64,000 nt of DNA. It comes from Candidatus Nanoarchaeia archaeon (GTDB lineage Archaea > Nanobdellota > Nanobdellia > Woesearchaeales > JACPBV01). Of the stretch, positions 7,050 through 13,323 are shown one piece after another. Made by a program: the position numbers and the translations under genes. The stretch covers positions 62,001 to 126,000 of the forward strand of contig JANQNH010000005.1 of the NCBI GenBank assembly GCA_028279655.1, given 5' to 3'. Below the pieces are notes generated by a model. It had not been told where the DNA came from. It saw only the letters and a list, made by a program, of their open reading frames with translations, and did no database searches. Numbering within the stretch: the first letter of the stretch is position 1; each line of letters begins with the position of its first letter.

Positions 7050-7700
7050 ATGAACAAAGTTAAGGTTGTATATAGTAAGCTCTACAAGGAATTTGGACCA
7101 CAAGGTTGGTGGCCCTTAACCATAAAAGGAAACAAGACCAAGCACCACGTAGGTCCACCAAAAACCGACAAACATAGGTTTGAGATTATAATTGGAGCCA
7201 TATTAACACAAAACACAAACTGGAAGAATGTTGAAAAAGCCCTTTACAACCTTAGCAGAAACAATCTGATAGATCCGGATAAGATAAGAAAAACAGGGCA
7301 AGAGAAGATAGCACAACTCATAAGGCCTGCAGGCTACTATAATCAAAAGGCAGAGCGATTGAAGATAGTAGCCTACTTCATAGAAAATAACTCAAACCCA
7401 AAAAGACAGCAACTCTTAGATGTAAAAGGAATAGGTCCAGAGACAGCGGATTCTATCTTACTATATGCCTACCAAAAACCCTACTTTGTGATAGATGCTT
7501 ATACGAAAAGGATATTTGAGAGGTTAGGCTTTAAAGAAGACAGCTACGATGGATGGCAGAACCTCTTTACCAATAACCTTAAAGAAGACACACAACTATT
7601 CAACGAATACCATGCATTACTGGTAGAACTTGGAAAGAATCACTGTAAGACAAAACCGCTCTGCAATAAATGTCCAATAATAAGAATCTGCAAAAAATAA
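7050..7700 (+). CDS. HhH-GPD DNA glycosylase (Nth/MagIII-like)
   Basis: A 216-aa base-excision glycosylase. The helix-hairpin-helix (LLDVKGIGPETA, 122-133) is followed by the catalytic Asp (VIDAYTKRI, D149). Four cysteines (199, 205, 208, 214) form the C-terminal 4Fe-4S loop. The Lys that makes endonuclease III a lyase is Glu131 here (GPETA instead of GRKTA), pointing to a monofunctional glycosylase such as MagIII-type 3-methyladenine glycosylases. The N-terminal FGPQGWWP motif is typical of that subgroup. The last codons are part of the left arm of a repeat element. Confidence 0.88.
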   Translation: MNKVKVVYSKLYKEFGPQGWWPLTIKGNKTKHHVGPPKTDKHRFEIIIGAILTQNTNWKNVEKALYNLSRNNLIDPDKIRKTGQEKIAQLIRPAGYYNQKAERLKIVAYFIENNSNPKRQQLLDVKGIGPETADSILLYAYQKPYFVIDAYTKRIFERLGFKEDSYDGWQNLFTNNLKEDTQLFNEYHALLVELGKNHCKTKPLCNKCPIIRICKK

Positions 7701-7821
7701 CAACAACAAGGGGTTCAAACACGGTCGTACTTCGCACGCCCTACACCAAAAGGAAAAAACCACACTTCGTATGGTTTTTCCCTCTTCAGATGCGTTTTCA
7801 CCCAATGTAGTTATTTTTTGC
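7690..7821 (-). repeat. Structured repeat element, copy 1
   Basis: A perfect 12-bp outer stem (GCAAAAAATAAC at 7690-7701 with GTTATTTTTTGC at 7810-7821) whose left arm includes the stop codon of the glycosylase gene. Inside are two hairpins with CTTCG-containing loops: GGAAAAAACCA/TGGTTTTTCC (7752-7781) and a smaller one near 7723-7740. On the minus strand it carries GTAGGGC, a hairpin, then GACCGT, the core shared with the elements at 13162, 27382, 27549 and 48983. Confidence 0.65.
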
Positions 7822-7876
7822 TAAATAATTAAAATATTAGAAAACATTTAAATAAAAACATATCTTCCTCTTTCTC

Positions 7877-8029
7877 ATGTCAAGATGCCCTTATTGTAAA
7901 GGAGAAGTTACCTTAGACAATATTGAAACAGAGAAGAAAGGAATAGGAATATTCAAGCAGGAGATAATGTATTCTTGCCCTAACTGCAAAAGCGTACTAG
8001 GTGTTAGCAGAGGCAAGTGGTCAGGATGA
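7877..8029 (+). CDS. Small two-CxxC zinc-ribbon protein (50 aa)
   Basis: Encodes MSRCPYCKGEVTL... with CPYC near the N-terminus and CPNC near residue 37, a classic zinc ribbon. The stop overlaps the next gene's start (ATGA), so the two are translationally coupled. Upstream A+T-rich DNA (AACATTTAAATAAAAAC, about 7843-7859) contains a TATA-like box about 25 nt from the ATG. It resembles other small nucleic-acid or assembly zinc ribbons; function unknown. Confidence 0.75.
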   Translation: MSRCPYCKGEVTLDNIETEKKGIGIFKQEIMYSCPNCKSVLGVSRGKWSG

Positions 8030-8325
8030 TAAAGCTTCTAATAATACTCATCATAGCAATAATAATAGCTGCTATACTATTTACCCTTTTGAAAAAAGCT
8101 GTAAAGCTTGCATTATTCTTGGGCTTGGTGATTATCGTTTTCTTGGTGATTACCAGCATCCTATACCCTGAAACAAACGTCTTTCAAAAAGGAAAGAATT
8201 ATATACTAGGAAAATCACAATCAGCTTTAGAGAAAGCAGAGGACAAGGTAACGTCTTATGTGATAATCGAGACAAACGAGACTATTAATAGGGCAAAGGA
8301 AAAGATCAAAGACAGGTTTGATTAA
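8026..8325 (+). CDS. Small membrane protein with helical tail (99 aa)
   Basis: Starts at the ATG overlapping the previous stop (8026). Two closely spaced transmembrane segments (residues about 4-20 and 26-47) are followed by a charged region predicted to be helical, with Lys/Glu periodicity (ALEKAEDKVTSYVIIE, NRAKEKIKDRF). Second of a run of four same-strand genes leading to lspA. No known family recognised; a membrane-anchored coiled-coil adaptor is possible. Confidence 0.7.
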   Translation: MIKLLIILIIAIIIAAILFTLLKKAVKLALFLGLVIIVFLVITSILYPETNVFQKGKNYILGKSQSALEKAEDKVTSYVIIETNETINRAKEKIKDRFD

Positions 8326-8348
8326 TATAAAAAAAGAGGTTGTAGGTT

Positions 8349-8828
8349 ATGGGTGTTTTAGATAAGATAGCTTTCTGGAAGAAAAAGGACAATTTTGACC
8401 TAGGCAAAGATTTTGGAGCAGATCTTGGACTAGGACCAGATCCAGGTTTAGGGCCAAATCCAGGACTTGGACAAGACCCTGGTTTAGGACCTGGCATGCC
8501 AACAGCTCAGGATCCTGCTATGCCAAGAGGTATGCAACCAGGAATGGATCCAAACATGAACCTTGGTATGCCTGAGGATACAGGCTTTGGTAACCTAGGA
8601 CAGCAGCCACCTACTCAGCCTCCAGGAAAACCTGTTCCAATGCAGCAGCCATTTGGAGCTCCAATACAACCCCCCCAACCAACAGAGAGGGACTTCAAAA
8701 ACGAGAAATTCGAAGTTGTATCTGCAAAATTGGATTCTATCAGATATACCCTTGACAGCATCAACCAAAGGTTGGCAAACCTAGAAAGAGTTGCCTATGG
8801 AGAACACGATAAGAAACGTGGATGGTAG
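8349..8828 (+). CDS. Gly/Pro/Met-rich low-complexity protein with C-terminal coiled coil
   Basis: A 159-aa protein in three parts. A basic N-terminus (MGVLDKIAFWKKKD) is followed by about 85 residues of imperfect G-L-G-P-D-P / G-M-Q-P repeats, then a C-terminal heptad helix (EKFEVVSAKLDSIRYTLDSI, about 117-145). The disordered middle and coiled coil suggest a scaffold or tether. A GAGGTTGTAGGTT stretch upstream of the ATG may be the ribosome site. In the same run as lspA. No enzymatic role is visible. Confidence 0.75.
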   Translation: MGVLDKIAFWKKKDNFDLGKDFGADLGLGPDPGLGPNPGLGQDPGLGPGMPTAQDPAMPRGMQPGMDPNMNLGMPEDTGFGNLGQQPPTQPPGKPVPMQQPFGAPIQPPQPTERDFKNEKFEVVSAKLDSIRYTLDSINQRLANLERVAYGEHDKKRGW

Positions 8829-8886
8829 TATCTCCCCCCTTAGATAAAATCGCAGATTTTATATACTTCTAAAATAACTTAACATT

Positions 8887-9330
8887 ATGAAAAACAAATC
8901 TATTGTATTTATGTCCTCAATCATATTTATAATAGTGATACTAGACCAGATAACAAAAAGATTGATCTTAAAATACCTTTCCCTACATCAGTCAATACCA
9001 TTAATAAACAATATACTTCACTTCACACACATCCAGAATACAGGAGCAGGATTTGGAATCCTGAAGCAACAAAACACCTTCCTCATATTCACTTCACTAA
9101 TAATAATCGGGGTGATCCTATACAATTTCGACAAGACCATAAATGAAAAACCAATACACATACCAATAGCACTTATCCTTGGAGGAGCATTAGGGAATCT
9201 GGTAGACCGGATATTCCTAGGTCATGTGATAGACTTTATAGACTTCAGGATATGGCCTTCCTTCAACATAGCAGATTCAGCAATAATGATAGGGGCCCTA
9301 TGGTTGATGTTCTACTTCTGGAAGAAATAA
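8887..9330 (+). CDS. lspA: Signal peptidase II (lipoprotein signal peptidase)
   Basis: A 147-aa four-helix membrane aspartyl protease that cleaves lipoprotein signal peptides before the modified Cys. Key residues are present: N-terminal DQITKR (about 20-25), N53-TGAGFG, GN104-LVD107-R, catalytic D116 in HVIDFIDF, and FN127-IAD130-S. Spacing (N-x11-D and N-x2-D) equals that of characterised bacterial LspA. Classical LspA is uncommon in archaea; the lipobox protein at 3211 is a plausible substrate. Its 3' end overlaps the convergent gene by 19 bp. Confidence 0.95.
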   Translation: MKNKSIVFMSSIIFIIVILDQITKRLILKYLSLHQSIPLINNILHFTHIQNTGAGFGILKQQNTFLIFTSLIIIGVILYNFDKTINEKPIHIPIALILGGALGNLVDRIFLGHVIDFIDFRIWPSFNIADSAIMIGALWLMFYFWKK

Positions 9331-9557
9331 CCGTTCTTATACAAATAATATAGGGTAATACTTCCAACAACACATAATAAGAGAATACCTAATTGAGTAA
9401 CTACAAAACCAAGCTCACTAAATGTCTTATACAATCCTCTTTGCACCATCTCTATCTTCCAGTTAGCCTTTATCAAGACCTTAATAACCTTAATGCCGAA
9501 TATGAAAATATAAAACCCTATACCGATAAAGAAACCAGTTATGAACTCTTTTTTCAT
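9312..9557 (-). CDS. Small two-helix membrane protein (81 aa)
   Basis: A hydrophobic protein with transmembrane segments at about residues 5-25 and 52-72, separated by an amphipathic stretch (IKANWKIEMVQRGLYKTFSE). Converges on lspA, overlapping its last 19 bp. A TATA-like region lies upstream (about 9575-9590). No family recognised; the coherent two-segment topology argues that it is real. Confidence 0.6.
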   Translation of the reverse strand: MKKEFITGFFIGIGFYIFIFGIKVIKVLIKANWKIEMVQRGLYKTFSELGFVVTQLGILLLCVVGSITLYYLYKNGYFFQK

Positions 9558-9597
9558 AAAATAAAGAACAAATTTCTTAGAATATATATCTTTCTAT

Positions 9598-10143
9598 TCA
9601 AACACAAGAATGAGGCTTAAACTTCTTCTTAGCTTCCTTCTCATCATCAAACCATACCTGGTTCTCCTTCTTTATCTTCCCAGCCCAATCGCACTTTGGA
9701 ACATGATAGGTACTTCCTGTTTTGCTTGCAACATACTTGCCAGGATCAAAGTTAGTATATACTTCCTCTGCTTTCTCTTCAATAGGCTCCTCATAGTACT
9801 CTTCTTCGTCTTCCTTAATATTGGCGACTGATACCACAAAACCAATAGCTGCAAAGAACAAGGTAATCAGAAATACCCTGCCAGACATAGCGGTCCTTAG
9901 GTATAGTACCAAAAGATTCAATAGCACCAATACAAAAACACCAGTCAGGAACCCCCATCCACCTTTAGATCCTGAATATGCAGGAATTAGTGCGATAAAA
10001 GCTATAAAAATCATGATTAAAAGGGCTAAAAGCTCAAGAATAAATCCAATTCCTCTTAACCTGAATATCATCATGATTAATCCCAAGAATACTATCAATA
10101 GAATAATATCAATGACAAAAAAACTGAATCTTGCTTCCCCCAT
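9598..10143 (-). CDS. Four-helix membrane protein with Ada-like metal-binding tail
   Basis: A 181-aa protein with four hydrophobic segments in residues 1-110, an acidic linker (DEEEYYEEPIEE), then a C-terminal module (KTGSTYHVPKCDWAGKIKKE...KPHSC). The pattern GSxYHxPxC..A..I..EN.VWF..EA...GxxPHxC is that of Ada-type metal-binding-like domains attached to membrane proteins or nucleases. The start at 10143 fits a TATA box (TTTATATATT, about 10170-10182); an earlier ATG at 10164 would lie at or upstream of the RNA start. Substrate unknown. Confidence 0.75.
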   Translation of the reverse strand: MGEARFSFFVIDIILLIVFLGLIMMIFRLRGIGFILELLALLIMIFIAFIALIPAYSGSKGGWGFLTGVFVLVLLNLLVLYLRTAMSGRVFLITLFFAAIGFVVSVANIKEDEEEYYEEPIEEKAEEVYTNFDPGKYVASKTGSTYHVPKCDWAGKIKKENQVWFDDEKEAKKKFKPHSCV

Positions 10144-10270
10144 CTTACAGAATGTTAAATACACCTAATATATAAATATTTCTATTCTAAAGTAGTTACA
10201 TTATCCACTGATTATATTAATCATTTCCTCCGGTTTTTGAAGGGAAAGGAGTATCTACACCAAATTATGT

Positions 10271-10759
10271 TTAGAACAAAGGATTTGCTTGATTCCTGAT
10301 TAATGGTTCATATTGTACGTCTCTTTCTTTAATCATTAGGGAGAGTACATCAAAGGGAGAGGATGTATACAAAGGATAACCATCAAAATTCCAGACGCTT
10401 GCTCTAAGTGCATTTGGACCATGTAACTCACAGAGTAATCTTACCATGTTCCTGTTCTCATGGTTTGGTTCAAAAGGCCTTCCAAGATGTTTTTCAGCAA
10501 TACTTGTTTGTGTAGGGTCCATATCCTCATATAGGATTTGATATAGCCCCATCTGGTAAGGAGTAAAGGTAAAAACAGGAGGTGGATTCCGATCAGGCAT
10601 AGCTCTAAATCGTCTTGCAAGGTGTTTTTGTCTGCTTGATAACGAAGACATAAGAAGAAGATACTTGTCGTGTAGTGCTACATCTGATTCTAGACAGTCA
10701 TGAAGTCTTCTAGTAGGTCCTATAATCCTGCTTTCGTCTCGCTCAATAACTTTCGGCAT
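10271..10759 (-). CDS. Hypothetical protein (162 aa)
   Basis: The open frame extends to 10966, overlapping the deaminase gene in another frame. The ATG at 10759 (MPKVIERDESR) has a TATA box (GATTTATAAAT, about 10780-10790) about 27 nt upstream and is the likely leaderless start. Predicted helical, with Arg/His-rich patches (SSRQKHLARRFRAM) and a conserved-looking VWNFDGYPLYTSSPFD segment. No known domain. Confidence 0.65.
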   Translation of the reverse strand: MPKVIERDESRIIGPTRRLHDCLESDVALHDKYLLLMSSLSSRQKHLARRFRAMPDRNPPPVFTFTPYQMGLYQILYEDMDPTQTSIAEKHLGRPFEPNHENRNMVRLLCELHGPNALRASVWNFDGYPLYTSSPFDVLSLMIKERDVQYEPLIRNQANPLF

Positions 10760-10835
10760 GAAAGTTAAAATTTGGTTTTGATTTATAAATCTTCCTTTTA
10801 TCCTTCCATCCCTTATTTTAGAAATATCACAGAGA

Positions 10836-11318
10836 TTATGCTTTAGTATTAATCTTCTCTTCAGGCTTCTCAAGTTTGACAAAAGCAATTCCAACCTCCT
10901 GCAGAAGATCCTTAGCGCTCTGGTCAGGATAATCCCCATATGTAACATACCTCCTGACCTTACCATTAGCTAACATCTTAGCGCATAATATGCAAGGAGC
11001 ATGTGTACAGTATATTGTTGCCCCATCAATATTAATACCATGCAGCCCAGCCTGGATTATAGCATTCTGCTCAGCGTGTATCGCCCTGCAAACCTCATGC
11101 CTCTCCCCTGAAGGTATATTGTTGGCATCACGAAGACACCCTAATTCCAAGCAATCCTTGACACCTGCTGCAGCCCCATTATAGCCAGTAGTAAGAATCT
11201 GTTTGTCCTTAACTATAACCGCTCCGACCTTATGTCTTCTGCAGGTGCTTCTCTCAGCTACAAGCATGGCTATCTTCATAAAATACTCATCCCATGAAGG
11301 TCTCTTTATCTGATCCAT
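10836..11318 (-). CDS. dCMP deaminase
   Basis: A 160-aa zinc deaminase converting dCMP to dUMP for thymidylate synthesis. The zinc site is visible: H-A-E (CRAIHAEQNAI, about 79-89) and PCILC (THAPCILCAK, about 106-115). Extra cysteines in the KDCLELGCLR insert are typical of ComEB-type dCMP deaminases. The N-terminus WDEYFMKIAMLVAERSTC is also family-typical. It follows a small Cys-rich gene with a 1-nt gap. Together with the anaerobic reductase nearby it supplies deoxynucleotides. Confidence 0.92.
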   Translation of the reverse strand: MDQIKRPSWDEYFMKIAMLVAERSTCRRHKVGAVIVKDKQILTTGYNGAAAGVKDCLELGCLRDANNIPSGERHEVCRAIHAEQNAIIQAGLHGINIDGATIYCTHAPCILCAKMLANGKVRRYVTYGDYPDQSAKDLLQEVGIAFVKLEKPEEKINTKA

Positions 11319-11319
11319 T

Positions 11320-11448
11320 CTACCTCAAACATGCAGGCATACCACCATCTGACCTATGATAAGCAACACACTCACAACAGATCCCTTTCCTTTCGCAAGG
11401 ATAATTACATGGGCAGTCCTTCAGATTCTCCTCTTTCTTACATTCCAT
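11320..11448 (-). CDS. DUF6485-like small Cys-rich protein (42 aa)
   Basis: A 42-aa protein, [19 protein letters not shown] onward, with eight cysteines including CPC, CC and CEC clusters and a C-terminal ACLR. The pattern matches DUF6485 proteins, which probably bind metal. GGGAG lies 6-8 nt upstream of the doubled ATG (11451/11448). Its stop is adjacent to the deaminase start, so the pair is an operon. Function unknown. Confidence 0.75.
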   Translation of the reverse strand: MECKKEENLKDCPCNYPCERKGICCECVAYHRSDGGMPACLR

Positions 11449-11508
11449 CATAGTCTCCCATAAAGAAGTTAATAATTGAAGTTTTTAAAGTTTTTGAAAA
11501 ACAAGGAA

Positions 11509-12402
11509 TTAGATCTTTTTCGTTACCTTGAGTTTAAGCAGAGGACTGTTGTCAGTAGCAACATAAACAATCCCTCCTGGACTAGCTGCAAGCGCATAGT
11601 CAATACCTCCACCGTGTGGCCCTTTCAATCTTGTATTGAATGGTCTTGCACTCCTTTCAAGGATAACTGGGTAATCATTATCTGTTATCAAACATGATCT
11701 ATATGTGTGCAAATAGCCGTCTTTTGTGACAAACATCAGAGCACCATTTCTTGGATGAACCAATATATCTTGAACCTTTGATTTCGTTTCAACACTGCCG
11801 AGACATTGCACCCTTTTATGTTCTATGCTTTCTGCTAGATCATATGAAAAAACAAGGTTCTTCCTCTCTCGATGATCCAAGTAATTAACAACAAAGAATA
11901 TCCTCGGAGGGATATCCTTTCTGTAAGTATCTAGCGTAGCACATTCTACATCTCCTCTTGGCCCCCATGAATAAATTCTAGACAAATTTCCTTTTCTTTT
12001 ACGCAAATAAAGGGCTTCACTGCCTCCATCAGAGCGGAAATCTACAATAAAGGTTCCATATTCCCCAGATGGAACAATCTCTCTGGCGTGCACACCTGGT
12101 TGGTATTCCTTTCTTGTTCCATTCCATGTTACTAGGTCTATGCCTTCTCTATCTCCTATCAATAGGCCTTTATCTACCACAGCTACAGAAAATGGATTGT
12201 CAAGCTCAGGTTCTGGGTCAATAATATCATCTACGCTCTTTCTTCCTAAGTCCGTCCCCCATCTTTGAAGGTGTTGGCTATAATTACCAGAAACCCATAA
12301 TGAATTATGGGATTGATCAAAACAAATATCAATCACTCGTTGGGCTATTTGTTCATTCCCTCTTTCAACTGTCTCTATTTTTACTTCTTTTATGATAACC
12401 AC
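11509..12402 (-). CDS. Beta-propeller-like hypothetical protein
   Basis: About 297 residues of repeating short strands (SLWVSGNYSQHLQRWG, GLLIGDREGIDLVTWN, GALMFVTKDGYLHTY, GIVYVATDNSPLLKLKV), suggesting a six- or seven-bladed WD40/NHL-like propeller. The start is uncertain. The only in-frame ATG (12468) precedes a TATA-like box near 12443, so a GTG at 12402 with a short leader is preferred; GAGGTGG lies at the same place and could instead be a ribosome site for a non-canonical codon. Probably a binding scaffold. Confidence 0.6.
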   Translation of the reverse strand: MVIIKEVKIETVERGNEQIAQRVIDICFDQSHNSLWVSGNYSQHLQRWGTDLGRKSVDDIIDPEPELDNPFSVAVVDKGLLIGDREGIDLVTWNGTRKEYQPGVHAREIVPSGEYGTFIVDFRSDGGSEALYLRKRKGNLSRIYSWGPRGDVECATLDTYRKDIPPRIFFVVNYLDHRERKNLVFSYDLAESIEHKRVQCLGSVETKSKVQDILVHPRNGALMFVTKDGYLHTYRSCLITDNDYPVILERSARPFNTRLKGPHGGGIDYALAASPGGIVYVATDNSPLLKLKVTKKI

Positions 12403-12451
12403 CTCAAAAACAACTATGGAAATAGAAATTGAGAATAATTTATAAATATTC

Positions 12452-13150
12452 CTATGCTCTGATCTCAACCTTATCTATATACTTCTCCAAGATTTCCTTA
12501 AACTCCTCCAGCTTCTCAACAGAAAAAGGCTCTATCTTCTCAAAACTACTATCCAGACAAGATTTATTCCTAAACTGCTGCACAAAAAACCTTTTAGCAC
12601 CCTTCAGCCATCTGCCTATCTCTTCAAAATCTTCCTTTTCAACAAGCCCAGGCACACAAGTCATCCTAAACTCATAGTCAACACCAGAATCCATCAGAAG
12701 CTTAGCACTTTCCTTAATCTTCTCCTTATCAACCTTAACCCCAGCCGCCTTATCATACTTCTCAAGACTTCCCTTGATATCCATTGCTATGTAATCTACT
12801 AGATTATCATTAATCAAATCCTTCAACATAGTAGGATTAGAACCGTTTGTATATATCTTTACCTTATACCCAAAATCCTTAACCTGCCTGATAAATAAAG
12901 GCAATTCATCATAAAGGCAAGGTTCCCCACCCCCGATAACTACCCCTTCGAGCCATTTCTTTCTCTTTTCTAAAAAAGAAAATATCTCCTTCTCAGAGAT
13001 AATAGGTGTTTTATCAACCTCCACCAACAAGTCAGGATTATGGCAAAAACCACATCTGAAGTTGCACCCAGATACAAACATCACACAGCTTGTGTAAGGA
13101 CTGTAATCTAATAAAGATGTCTTCTGCAGTCCTTTTATTGGTAATGCCAT
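12452..13150 (-). CDS. nrdG: Anaerobic ribonucleotide reductase activase (radical SAM)
   Basis: A 232-aa radical SAM enzyme that installs the glycyl radical on NrdD. The cluster motif CxxxCxxC is at C29, C33 and C36 (SGCNFRCGFC), and GGGEPCLY (about 72-80) is the SAM-contacting motif. Length and the N-terminal LPIKGLQKTSLLDY fit the NrdG/PflA-like activating group found beside archaeal nrdD. It lies downstream of nrdD, separated by 173 bp that hold a structured repeat element. Confidence 0.9.
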   Translation of the reverse strand: MALPIKGLQKTSLLDYSPYTSCVMFVSGCNFRCGFCHNPDLLVEVDKTPIISEKEIFSFLEKRKKWLEGVVIGGGEPCLYDELPLFIRQVKDFGYKVKIYTNGSNPTMLKDLINDNLVDYIAMDIKGSLEKYDKAAGVKVDKEKIKESAKLLMDSGVDYEFRMTCVPGLVEKEDFEEIGRWLKGAKRFFVQQFRNKSCLDSSFEKIEPFSVEKLEEFKEILEKYIDKVEIRA

Positions 13151-13161
13151 TTTCTAATGAA

Positions 13162-13274
13162 TAAAACCTTAGCAACAAAGGCGAGACGAGGCGGGGGATG
13201 CCCCATCCGGGGTGCCGAGTAGGACAGAACCGAAGGTTTTGACCGTCGAAGCCCTTGTTGTTGCTGAGGTTTTA
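13162..13274 (+). repeat. Structured repeat element, copy 2 (between nrdD and nrdG)
   Basis: Outer arms TAAAACCTTAGCAACAA (13162-13178) and TTGTTGCTGAGGTTTTA (13258-13274) pair over 17 positions with one G-U. Inside lie a GGGG/CCCC hairpin region, the core GTGCCGAGTAGGAC, an AACC-GAA-GGTT hairpin, then GACCGTCGAAGCC. Core oriented on the plus strand, opposite to the nrd genes. It begins 12 bp upstream of the nrdG start, so it lies inside the nrdD-nrdG message. Confidence 0.75.
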
Positions 13275-13323
13275 CATCTAGCTTAATTAATTTACCTCTT
13301 TCAATAAGATAATAAAAAGAAAA

